A DNA stretch of 64,000 nt from Undaria pinnatifida (taxonomy: Eukaryota; Sar; Phaeophyceae; Laminariales; Alariaceae): NCBI GenBank assembly GCA_012845835.1, contig JABAKD010000013.1, positions 8,595,128 through 8,659,127 on the forward strand, given 5' to 3'. The notes beneath the pieces are model-generated. The model had not been told where the DNA came from. It saw only the letters and a list, made by a program, of their open reading frames with translations, and did not search any database. This document shows, in pieces, positions 54,492 through 64,000 of the stretch; the stretch's first letter is position 1, and each line of letters opens with the position of its first letter. Both the position numbers and the translations under genes were made by a program.

Positions 54492-57400
54492 GTCAGTGTG
54501 GACGCCTGTCGTCCGTACGTATCTACTACAAGCTGGTGGAAGCAGGGTGAAGCAACGTAGGCGATGTATTTCCCTCTCCGCGGGCACCGATAGTTCAACG
54601 CCACCATAGTACTCCTCCGTACAGGTCGAGCCCGTCGCACCCTCTCCAATACATACGGACACATACTCTCGGTTCTGTAGGATGTCTTCCCTCTGCGAAA
54701 CGAATACCTGGTATATATTTTTGGACGATGCCGCTGCATCCCCAAAATCCCCATTTGGTGTTCATGCGCCGTATTCCGTCGAAATATTTGACCTTTTTTT
54801 GGCGTTTTCCGTAAACTTTTGCCCGTGTGCTATCATGCTACTGCCGTCGTTCGCTCGAGTAGCATACCTGGTAGGTTTGCGATAGCGTCTTCGTGGCTGA
54901 ATGCAAATGCAACTGGTTTGATTGCGTCGTACCTGGTACCCCTTATGTTTTGCAGTTCTCCTTACATGTACTAAGCACTTAATTTCGCGATGCTACGTAT
55001 ACCTTTATTATTATTTGCCTACAAAGTTCTTGCCCCAATATCCCGTCCTGGCGCAATCCAGAGGAGTTTTGTTTCTTTAAGACTACCAGGTAGGTACAAG
55101 TACATGAGTAAAAACGCGGTCGGAGTGCCACCCGACTTGCAAAGATGATTATGATTATGATCGAACTCGCATCTGACGTATTTGAAACATTTTTATAAAA
55201 TATGCCAGCTAAGTTCACCACAGACTGCTGTGGAGATACGACTTGTCCCAAGGAAGGGCTTGGTGGTTTTGAATACCAAACAGGAAAGATATTTTGGTCA
55301 AAAATCACCTAATCGTCTACTATACGTACCGGTAGTCATATTCCAAGTACCTGCTACCGTGTACCAGTACCTGGTATGCGATACTCGTGTCTACCAGGTA
55401 CGAGTTTAGATCTGCTGCTGCGTGTGATTTCTACTGTCTGTACCTTGAGTTGTAACGTTAAATCCACCACAAAATCGCGCTGGAACCGTCGTGAGAGACT
55501 CGACCAAGCCATGACAGGCGAGAGATAATGTGGATATCCTTAATGAGGACACACAACTCGTAATGCGCGCGATCGGAGTATCACACACAGCTTGCAAAGA
55601 TGAGTTTCGACGAAATCTTCGATCTCACAGCTGCAGTGTATTTTCATTTTTATAATAATGTGGACTCCATGCATGGTCTGTTTTTTAATGAGCGGATGGA
55701 TGCCTTCGACACTACTCGACAGGCTGCTGATGTGGAGGCTCGCCTCAACGCGGAAGAAGCGGAGAAGAGGGAGAGGGCGTCCGAAATACGCCGAGAGGAG
55801 AGGCTGAAGAAGATCAAGTTCATGGCGGACATGGACGACTCCATCGAGGTGGGAGCCGTCAAGGTTGTCCTAGGCAGGCAACCAAGTCCTGATAGTAGCT
55901 GATCATTGCCCCGCCTAGGCGTTGAACATAAATGGCATTGACTGATGGCTACGTGGTGAGTGATTGCACGTCGACAGTGACTGGTATTTGAGTTAACCCT
56001 TCTGGAACCCAGACCCTATAAAGAAATATGGTCGTATCGATCTTCTAGGAAGAGCGTGCAACCGTTCGAGCATAATTACGCTGCGCGCGTGTCGTACATC
56101 TCCATACGTCGCACTTCGGACACATGCCCTACAACGACGGCTCACGCACGTATCATAGCGATGGTGTAATCGTCACTTAGTTGCGTAACTTTTTCTTCTC
56201 AAGTCGTGAAGGGACTCACGTCGTCAAGGCGCTTTAGTGGTAAGTATTCCGTGCTATGTCCTGCTCTCTGCCACACGTTCGAGTTTTTACATACCTGGTA
56301 TTATATACGAGTATTTTAACCGCTACTACCAGTATACCTAATAATAGTACCTAGTATAGACTAAAAACACTCGCAACCGGCGTAACTTTTTTTTTTTCGC
56401 GCACATTTACTTTCCAGCTTCTGGACTAGCCGTGGTCACAGATGTCGTCCCTTCTTCCCCCCGGTTACCTTCAATTTTTATCGCGCATAGGGTTCAGCAA
56501 ATCCCACTGCTCGTCGATTTTTCATCGAGTGTCGCTGACTCACGCTCTCACGCTTTCCGCAAGTCAAATTGTGCACAAGAGAAAGTCCCCACTAATTTTA
56601 TGAAAAGTATTTCAAGGATGTCAGCCGTGAGTTCGACGAATTTTAGGTCAATACTCATATTTGCAAGCCTCGTTGTTGGTACTTGTAATATGTGTATGTA
56701 TATTTGTAAATGTGATTTTTTTTTCCCTTCGGGCACATCTCTTCGTGCTCGCACGTTTGTCCTACACGTCGGGTGGGGTGGGCACAATTCGACCGTCGGG
56801 CTCACGTTGCCGGAGGTTTGGGCGCGATCCGTGCAGTGTGTCGCGCGTGGCAAGCCTTTTAAACTTTTTTGGCCTTGAGCACACTTAAGGCGGATCCCCG
56901 GGTTTCCGCAACATGCCCGTGGATTGGGTTTCTGCATCCCCTATCCCCGCATACGTACGTAAGGTTTGGATGCAAACTGGGCTTTTCTCCTCGTAGAGGG
57001 TACACGTTTCATTCCCTCTTTTTGCACAGAGCACCACGCTACGATCCTGCCGCCCAGCAGCAGTCCAGCCCCCTAGCAGCAGCAGCCTGCAACTCTATGC
57101 GCGTGCTGCTGCTGTTGTAGTAGCTGATTCTTTGATCGGAGCGTGACGTTTGTCACCCCACCATACCCCATCTTTCTGGTGTGCTGCCGCTTCGGGCGCA
57201 TCTCCATTGCATGTCTAATAGATCGCGTCAATTTGGTCGGTAATATAAGATACGTTTTAATTGTAATTAATATGCAAACCCATCCTTACATTTACGCACA
57301 AAGAGGCAATATTTTTCCGTACTACGTACGTACCAGAGGGGTATTGTTTTGTGTCGGAGATTTTTCTCATGGCACAGATGATAGGTACCAAACATGAGGA

Positions 57401-60400
57401 CGGCACAATTCTACGTGTACAACCCTACCGCACAGCAGCAGTAGTGGGACACATCATGCACATGCGCGTGGCGAGTCCTCTCTATGCTGAGGCGAGTTGC
57501 TTTCGTCTCCACGAGGGGACGAACGACGATCAAAACAATCCAGCGTAATTTTTCTTGACTCTACAAAGTAAAGGGTGCGCCAACTAGCGTTGGGCTGCGA
57601 AAGCAACTGAGTTAAATCGACACACGACGCGTATGAAAATACGTGGAAGTGTGGTGAGCTAAAGCTTTATTTTTCCCCATCCGCCGGAGGATTAAAAAAA
57701 TAAAAAAAATCTACAAAGCAAACAGCAGTGGGTATAGGCGCTAATGGCACCACGCTACGATCCTGCTGCCCAGCAGCGGTCCAGCCCCCTAGCATCAGCA
57801 GCCTGCAATCCTATGCGCGTGTGTCTACTGTTGTAGGAGCTGATTGTTTGATCGGAGCGTGCCATTTGTCACCCCACCTGCCATTTGTCACCCCACCATA
57901 CTCCATATTTCCGCTGTGCTGCCGCTTCGTGCGCATCTCCATTGCATGTCCATAGATCGCGTCAATTTTGGCGGTAATATAGGAACCTTTTAAATAATAA
58001 TTTATATACCACCCCACCTTTACATTTGACGTCCAATATTTAGACTGTATTTTTACGTACATAACAGAGAGGTAATGTAATGGGTCGGAGATTTTGCTCA
58101 CACCACAGATGACAGTGACCAGACAACATGAGGACAGCACAACGCCACGTGTACAACCTTGCCGCACAGCAGCAGCAGTAGGATACATCATGTACGTTCG
58201 CGCGGCGAGTCCTCGCTATGCGGAGGCGAGTTGCTTTCGTCTCCACGAGGGGACGATTTTGGATCGGACGACGATCAAAACAATCCGGCGTAATTTTTCC
58301 TGAATCTAAAAAGCGAACAGCAGTGGATATAGGCGCTGATGCTCCATGAGAAGAGGCTTCTCTGTCTCAGCGACAAATAGAAGCCCTTCAGTTCCCCATT
58401 CCGCGCACTCTCTGCGACGAACTGGTGGTGAAGGGGGATGATTGCCCATCCTGGCGTGTATCACTCGTCGTGAAGTTCAATATCTGGCCGAACAAGACAC
58501 GAAGAGTACTTATTCTGAGATTGCTGATTTCCATACGAAACAGGAAACAAAGACAAAACATCAAAATCACGATAGAACGATGGCGCACGGAACAACTGCT
58601 GATTTTGTTTTTTTTGCCGGTTGAACATTCTCCTTTCGACCTTTTATTTTGACAAATTTTACTGCATTAGAGTCGCCCGGACAAAAAGTCCCCAACGTAC
58701 TGGCGCTGGACACGTACTCATGGGATTATCACTTATTTACGGTTCTCCACCACGACGGGGAGAGAGCGAACCGTACCCGGGAGGGCGCCTCCCCACACTC
58801 CGTTTCTCGAGCGCGGACAAGAACATAGTTTTCACTACCACCAGGTACATCTTATTTGCCCACAGATGGTCAGATGTTGGATGCTTGGGTTTCGTTCTTG
58901 CGCCACTCCCTTAGGCACTTCCCGGGAGGGAACCTTGTATACTATATGGGTAAGTTTTATTGGGAGGGGTCCTTTTTTTTGTTGGTATTTTCACTTGAGG
59001 TGGGGAATTTTGAGCCAGATCCAACATCATACCTATTTTATAATTTTACTACTCTGTAGTTTCCACTATACTGCTCTATCATATGTATGGTAGGCGGTTT
59101 ATTTTGTTTTTTCTCCCCCCCGCTTTAGTATCGGGAGGAGTACGAATACAGAATATTAAGTGTCTGGAGGTCTTGAAGGCGTCTTTAGATTACAGAGCTA
59201 ATGCGTTCATCGTCAATCCTCAATCCTCAAGCAATACAAGTATGGTGTGGTTGTTTACATTTCGATCGATTTTACATCGGAGTGTCGATGTATTCATTTA
59301 TTTGTCATCTTATATGTTACTCTTAATACAGCATTCGCGAGTAAAAGTCGGCTACTCCCCCCCCCTCCCAAACTCTGGGACACGAACCCACGGTTCCAAA
59401 TTGATACGCTGTCACTTCTTTGACATTTTATGAAAAATATACCAGGACGTCAGGTGTGAGTTCAACGAATTTCGGGTCAGTACTCATATTTTGAAGCTGC
59501 TTGGTGGTACTCGTACTTTGTAACTATGTGGGTAAAGTTTTTAATTTGGAATTGTCCTATTATTTTATATATATAAAAAAAAATGTCCACTACAATGATT
59601 GGTTTTAGTATTTATACTTTAGGTGGGGAATTTTGAAGTAATTCAACATCATATGTGTTTTACAAACTTATTTCTGTAGTTTCCACTATATTGCTCTACC
59701 ATATGCATGGTGGATGGTTTGCGGAGGATGGATGGCTTTTATACGAGTATGCACTCGGGGGGATGCGAACTCACGAAACTGACCTATACCAGGCTCGAGG
59801 CTGACCTTATACGCCACCGGGGCGACCGGCTAAATAATCAACACTCGAGAGCAGCTTGCAACAGTGAAAACGTACCAGGTATTTATCATCAATTGTTTAT
59901 TATACTACTTGGAAGTATATATGTACTGCTGTGTTCATCCACCGAGTTGTGATTGTGTCACACTGACACATGTAGATGGAGAATGCGCTCCCCCCGTTCA
60001 CCGCCGCCCCGGCATTGTTGTAGGGTTGCGAATGTTTATGGTCCTACGGACTACGGCCGTGCACTACACGATGATCACACCCCGCGCCGTCCACCGCCCG
60101 TGTGTTTTGTGTATAAACCTGATTGTGAGCTGGATGGGTTGCCCTGGTTTGCTTTTCAGAGACAACAAAATAACCGTTTGTTCCTGCTGATGAATACTGG
60201 GGTTCAGATGGCCACATACGTTGTTGGCGTCTTTAAAAAAGGCACTGCCTTCTATTCGCAGGTGATAAACTACTGTACACCTTACTGCTGCGACAACACG
60301 ATGCCCATCCGTTGGCTCGAAATAGACTAAAGAAGCAATGGAGTTGCGGGTGTGTGTTTGTTTGAAGCGTCGTACGAGTACAGGGTACGAGCCGTTTGCC

Positions 60401-63400
60401 TACTCTAGTCGTTGGGTGTGTTAGGTGTTAGCACGCCCTACTTTTCGGTTGAGCTCTCGCCAATTGCCAGGTTTCTCAGGGGACTCTGACCAAGCGGTGC
60501 ATATGTCTACAGGCTTTCCTTTTGAACGGCCCCGTAACATGTTGTCGATTAGTGCTTTTGGGCTCGCAGATCAAATTACGTTGGTCTTCAACCGATATTT
60601 TACAGCATATCTCCTAGAAACGCTTTCTTCCACATAGTACCATGCGTCTGGCAGCCCAGCACTTGACAGATGACGCCCTTGTTTTGCTGCTCCTCACACC
60701 GTTAGGTCGGAACTGTCGAGGAGTTCATGTTCAAGGAGGGCGTGAGGGACATCCTCGACAAGCTGGACACGGACCTCGTTGGGTTGATTCCCGTCAAGCT
60801 GAGGGTGCGCCAAATCGCCGCACTACTTGTGCTCGACAAGGTGAGAACCACACGACGTACTTGTTGACTGGTGTAAATCCAAAAACTATAGGTGCATCTG
60901 TTGGTAGACGGTAGTGTTTGCTTGTTATATCTCTACTGGTATTGTTTTCATGCGTCTCTTAGTAAGCAGTGGTGTTGGCGTGATGAATGGTTAGCACGCG
61001 TTCGCTTGACGGAAGATTGATCGATGCGTGACAGGAAATACTTGAGCTACGGGTCCAAACAGGCGTAAGCAGCCCTCTTTGCCCCTATCAAATTGGAAGC
61101 GTGCGCTTTTTCAATGCGGGGGTGCGCGCAGCTGCTTGAAAAGCCCGACTGCTTAGTGTAGGCCATTGCGCCTCGCTGAGTTGGGTCTTTCCTCGGCGGT
61201 TGATGCGGCTCAGTGTCTGCTTTGTTTCCGTTGAGTTCATTGGGAGGAGCGCGAAAGCGGTAATAATGACATTTGCTGCCGTTCTTTCTTTTTCTTCTTT
61301 TTGTTTGCTCCCTTGTTTCCCTCCCCACCGGCCTTATGACGGTAGCCTCTTCCTCTTCTTAGTGTTGTTTTGTCCATGCAACAGGTGTCTGTTCCTCTTC
61401 AGCACGTATATATGTTGTTCTTGCAGCCTTTCCTTTCCGATCGCCTTGCATCACATTCTGCACAACACCTGTCGTTTGTTTCCCTTTGTTTTCTCTTTCT
61501 TTTTTAGTTCTTTTTTCCTCTTGTCTTGTTTTGTTCCTCTTTTATTTGTCTGGCTCGTTTTGTTGTGTTATCGTACCCGGTACGCTATTTTTTTTGTCTG
61601 GCTCGTTTTGTTGTGTGATCGTACCCGGTACGCTAGTATTTTACTTGCTGTACCTTAATGGATTGCGACTGTTTGATTTACTCTGTTTCAGTCTGTGCCA
61701 CAGAATTTGTACCTCTAAGATAAGAATTTCGGACACTGGGTGTACTGATGATGTCGTTGGGTAGGAAGAACGGTTTAATGTGAAGACAACACACACAGCA
61801 GTGTCCTTTTGGCTCTTTCCTGTCTCTCGTAGCGTTTGAGATTCAGGCGATACTGTAGCCGTCTGTGGGAAATGCTGGAACTAGGCCACGCATTGTAGAC
61901 AGATGGCGATTGGGCACACTGCTCGACTCTTTTACGTGGGGATCTTGTACACTCGTAGCTTCGTCTGCAGCTCGGAGGTTGATGGCAAATTTATCAATGC
62001 ATGACTTACAATTACCCAGGATACCTAAAAAATCAGTTCGCGCGAAGCAGAAATGCGAACAAGTCTATCGTAGTATCGGCACCCGTTCGTCGGTCTGCGG
62101 CCGGTAGACTAACTATCGTCTATGTACATCCTTATCTACGCCCCATCCTTAAGTTGTGTTGAAGTCGACGCGAAAATGTTTGGTTAACCTTGCATTTTTA
62201 GTATTCCTGTATGCTGAGGCAAACAAGAAATTGTGATGTTGAGATTCCGATTTCACGAGCCGAACCTTTCATAATCTTTGTGAGATTCCACGGTGCAGTC
62301 TATGTTTTCGGTTGCCGGGCCGCGTGTGAACCGCCGTAGTGTTGTGCTGTAAACGAGGCGCAGTCAGTCTCATGCGTGTGTTTTATATGAGAAGATCACC
62401 TTGAGCCACACGAAGCCAACTGCGCTGTACGACGCTGATGATTTACCTTGTTCCTTGTCTCGCTTGCTGATGTATCCTGTATGCAGATGCGTGGCAAGCT
62501 CGGCTTCGACACGGCTGTGCCTTCCCTGCACATGTGCTTCACCGGTGCCCCTGGCACGGGTAAGACCACCGTTGCGTTGCGCATGGGGCAGATCTTGCAA
62601 CGCATGGGATACTGCCGACAGGGACACGTCGTGGTCGCCACTAGGGACGACCTCGTGGGCCAGTACGTTGGTCACACCGCCCCCAAGACCAAGGTAAATT
62701 CCACCCTCTTGACATTTTTGACATTTTTTGTCGTGGATGTAGCTGCGCTTATCGCGTCTCATGTTATAACTCGCATTCAAAATTGTGCAAACTTTTGTTG
62801 CTCGCGAACGTCATGATCTTGTTTGGCTACCCTCCCTATGATGGTTTGAGTGTTTTTTGGCCTTTTCAAACGCCATGACCAAGCCAGTGTCTTGATCACG
62901 ATCCTGGTAAGCAACCAACTCGTAGTTTTTGACCGAGATGCCCAGCAGTACGCTTAATTTTATTGCTCCGTTTTGGAATGTCAATGCTCAAGTTATCACG
63001 TTTCTATATAACAGGAAATGATTAAGAAGGCGTTCGGCGGAATTTTGCTGGTCGACGAGGCGTACTACCTGTACAACGCCGCTAACGACAAGGACTACGG
63101 CCAAGAGTCCATCGAGATCCTCCTCAATGTCATGGAGGAGCAGAAGGAGGACCTCATCGTCACGCTCGCCGGGTGCGTTATGTATAATGACCCTCCGTCG
63201 ATGGTGTTTCCGTTTCAAGCTACTCGTATATACACGTGCTGTGTATGCCGTGGAACAAACTGTTAAATCCTAATTACTTTGGCCCTTCGGAGTTGCGAAT
63301 TGCATGGCTCGCGCCGGAGAGCGCAATGACACTATTTTTTGCCTCGTTCTATCTTTCCAAGAATGCTGTGTCGCCTTTGCCTTTTTATTCGACTCCATCG

Positions 63401-63902
63401 CAGGTACAAGGACCGCATGGACCGTTTCTTCTCGTACATCCCGGGAATGTCCAGCCGCGTGGGAAACCACATCGACTTCCCCAATTACCTGACGGACGAG
63501 CTTGTTGAGATTGCCGTCGTAATGGCCAGGGACCTGGAGTACTTCATGGACGAATCGTGAGTTTAGCATCATAATCTGCAAATATCGTAGTTAATCGCGA
63601 ATATTGCTGCTTTTTGTCCGTTGCAGTGTTGCATCGCGAAACAAAAAGGAAGGCGTCCGTCGCACCAGTTGGTATGCTCTGTAGTAGATGGCTTTGTTAT
63701 GGTACGTTGCGTGGTCAATTGACGGTGTGTCGGCATGCACGGATTCTCCCTCCTCCGCAAACCGCAGCGTTGTAGTTCCCCAAGCACTCAACATTTGTTC
63801 CGGACTGCACGTTTTTTCCTGCGCACACGCAGAGCCCTCGCGGTGTTCAAGCAGTACATCGAGAAGCGCATGAAGTTCCCGTTCTTCTCCAACGCACGAA
63901 CT
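54261..63902 (+). CDS. cbbX: Red-type Rubisco activase CbbX, plastid-targeted (partial, continues past window)
   Basis: AAA+ ATPase that removes inhibitory sugar phosphates from red-type Rubisco, expected to act in the plastid stroma. Exons: 54261-54491, 55693-55848, 60706-60840, 62487-62693, 63015-63172, 63404-63556 and 63833-63902. Phases agree at each junction, giving 370 residues in the window. Residues 1-19 are a signal peptide ([19 protein letters not shown]) with F20 after the predicted cut, then a transit-like segment. CbbX homology starts at [17 protein letters not shown]. Walker A is GAPGTGKTT (about 194-202), the pore-loop segment is [16 protein letters not shown], Walker B is [11 protein letters not shown] (D257-E258), followed by [16 protein letters not shown] and [15 protein letters not shown]. 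The last seen residues FPFFSNART align with PHFANARS of bacterial CbbX, so only the C-terminal helices are missing. Intron 2 (4.9 kb) is full of dispersed repeats. Confidence 0.93.
55520..55655 (-). repeat. Core B with leader in cbbX intron 1
   Basis: Minus-strand order: ACACTGCAGCTGTGAGATCG, AAGATTTCGTCGAAACTCAT, CTTTGCAAGCTGTGTGTGAT and TGTGTGTCCTCATTAAGG. The hairpin core is 55588-55633. It ends 60 bp before cbbX exon 2. Confidence 0.8.
55693..55848 (+). CDS. cbbX: cbbX exon 2: charged helix
   Basis: 52 codons, mostly a charged helix ([20 protein letters not shown]) ending in MADMDDSIE. Acceptor AATGAG|CGG, donor GAG|GTGGGA. The frame is open upstream to an ATG at 55600 that lies inside hairpin core B. 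Confidence 0.8.
56690..57125 (-). repeat. Repeat family D, near full inverse copy of 505-955
   Basis: Reverse-complement match to 505-955 over nearly its whole length, including ATCCCCGGGTTTCCGCAACA and the CAGCAGCAGCCTGCAACTC end. The left end adjoins a core A head at 56595-56700. Located in cbbX intron 2. Confidence 0.8.
57005..58300 (+). repeat. Two tandem ~550-bp units (family E), with repeat C between
   Basis: Units at about 57020-57560 and 57745-58300 share GCACCACGCTACGATCCTGC, GATCGGAGCGTG, GCATCTCCATTGCATGTC, GTACAACCYTRCCGCACAGC and GCGAGTTGCTTTCGTCTCCA. A repeat C copy (57572-57705) lies between them. Frames in the two units differ by indels. Confidence 0.8.
58200..58960 (+). repeat. 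Composite block E/F, inverse copy of 4800-5870
   Basis: GGCGCTGATGCTCCATGAGA, AGAAGCCCTTCAGTTCCCC, GGGGATGATTGCCCATCCTG, TTGCCGGTTGAAC, GGTTCTCCACCACGACGGGG and GCGCCACTCCCTTAGGCACT occur in the same order as on the minus strand at 4800-5870. Confidence 0.7.
58950..59740 (+). repeat. Repeat A dimer in cbbX intron 2
   Basis: Two bodies (58960-59390 and 59520-59740) joined by a head at 59430-59520 (ACGTCAGGTGTGAGTTCAACG). Between them, the minus strand has GGAACCGTGGGTTCGTGTCC, a T-arm-like word shared with 4113-4126. Confidence 0.75.
59755..59832 (-). repeat. tRNA-like SINE head
   Basis: GCCGGTCGCCCCGGTGGCGT, an A-box-like TGGCGTATAAGG, and a B-box-like GAGTTCGCATCC at tRNA spacing. The stems do not pair well enough for a functional tRNA. 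The leading 17 bases equal those at 19895. Confidence 0.5.
59841..60705. other. Rest of cbbX intron 2
   Basis: No repeat family or exon recognised. An open frame of 125 codons (59953-60330) has no homologue I know and no ATG-plus-splice context that fits the gene. Confidence 0.4.
60706..60840 (+). CDS. cbbX: cbbX exon 3
   Basis: 45 codons: [20 protein letters not shown], then [20 protein letters not shown] and LVLDK, matching the N-terminal helix of the AAA+ module in bacterial CbbX. Acceptor TTAG|GTC, donor AAG|GTGAGA. Confidence 0.93.
60841..62486. other. cbbX intron 3, pyrimidine-rich
   Basis: 1.65-kb intron. From 61270 to 61560 it is strongly CT-rich, giving Ser/Phe/Leu frames without meaning. 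A 48-bp tandem pair follows (61548-61643). Confidence 0.6.
61548..61643 (+). repeat. 48-bp tandem pair
   Basis: Two copies of GTCTGGCTCGTTTTGTTGTG followed by ATCGTACCCGGTACGCTA, differing by a few bases. Confidence 0.85.
62487..62693 (+). CDS. cbbX: cbbX exon 4: Walker A
   Basis: 69 codons containing [40 protein letters not shown] and PKTK. Acceptor TGCAG|ATG, donor AAG|GTAAAT. Confidence 0.95.
63015..63172 (+). CDS. cbbX: cbbX exon 5: Walker B
   Basis: 52 codons plus two bases. [36 protein letters not shown] and LIVTLAG. Acceptor ACAG|GAA, donor GG|GTGCGT; the split codon makes Gly with exon 6. Confidence 0.95.
63404..63556 (+). CDS. cbbX: cbbX exon 6: arginine-finger region
   Basis: 50 codons with split codons at both ends. 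[36 protein letters not shown] and EYFMDE. The RMDRFF and GMSSRV segments are conserved in CbbX. Confidence 0.95.
63833..63902 (+). CDS. cbbX: cbbX exon 7
   Basis: [20 protein letters not shown] then NART at a GTAAGT donor. The next exon should begin with VRNALDRARLR-like sequence beyond the window. The frame is open past 63902 to 63974 by chance. Confidence 0.9.
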
Positions 63903-64000
63903 GTAAGTGACCCCGACACGCGTGGTGCTATGCGTTTATATGCCCGCATGTTGCGTCTGTGTAATGGGGCCTAACGACGCCAGATTTTGTAGAGCGTGAT

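Noticed and set aside
54261-54560. Exon 1 of cbbX as a separate 99-residue plastid protein
   Set aside because: The open frame after the GTCAGT donor ([15 protein letters not shown]...) loses the helical pattern, while splicing to 55693 gives a phase-matched continuation into the CbbX N-terminal helix and then the CbbX domain.
59953-60330. 125-codon frame in cbbX intron 2 as an exon or nested gene
   Set aside because: No recognised domain, no matching splice sites with neighbouring cbbX exons, and not repeated elsewhere in the window.

Overview
The window is nuclear DNA from a eukaryotic alga whose plastid comes from the red lineage by secondary or higher endosymbiosis. A photosynthetic stramenopile (heterokont) is the best guess; species is not resolved. 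Three things support this. The genes have many GT-AG introns, some very long. A red-type Rubisco activase (CbbX) gene is present in the nuclear genome. The CbbX precursor starts with a signal peptide whose predicted cleavage site sits just before a phenylalanine (AAA|F), the pattern of bipartite plastid-targeting leaders in such algae.

Five genes can be supported, all by conserved protein sequence across spliced exons. From left to right they are: AP-4 adaptor small subunit AP4S1 (+, 9605-10949, three exons); a UBAC2-like rhomboid pseudoprotease with a UBA domain (-, 13262-11061, six exons seen), convergent with AP4S1; electron transfer flavoprotein alpha subunit ETFA (+, 28567-41739, four exons, first intron 10.9 kb); a ZC3H11A-like CCCH zinc-finger protein (-, 53962-42955, first and last exons seen, middle not found); and CbbX (+, 54261 to beyond the right edge, seven exons seen). 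The zinc-finger gene and cbbX are divergent, with 298 bp between their start codons. ETFA and the zinc-finger gene are convergent. The genes serve unrelated housekeeping roles: vesicle coats, ER-associated degradation, mitochondrial electron transfer, mRNA handling and Rubisco repair. There is no operon-like logic.

The rest, over 85 percent of the window, is intergenic or intronic DNA packed with repeats. The left 8.5 kb and the 52-60 kb region carry the same repeat families in opposite orientations. Between 14 and 28 kb there are tRNA-derived SINE-like pieces, long inverted repeats and tandem arrays. The long introns of ETFA, the zinc-finger gene and cbbX hold several candidate non-autonomous DNA elements with terminal inverted repeats (2461-3155, 17254-18730, 23649-23870, 29287-30551, 47700-48473), a pair of 660-bp direct repeats, a three-unit 0.8-kb tandem array and extreme G-runs. 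No real transposase or reverse transcriptase ORF was recognised, so these look like non-autonomous elements. The most unusual item is a short hairpin-forming core that recurs at more than a dozen sites and appears at the ends or junctions of several otherwise different repeats.

Limits: exon borders were called by eye from homology, splice consensus and reading phase. Repeat borders are approximate. Percent identities are hand estimates.
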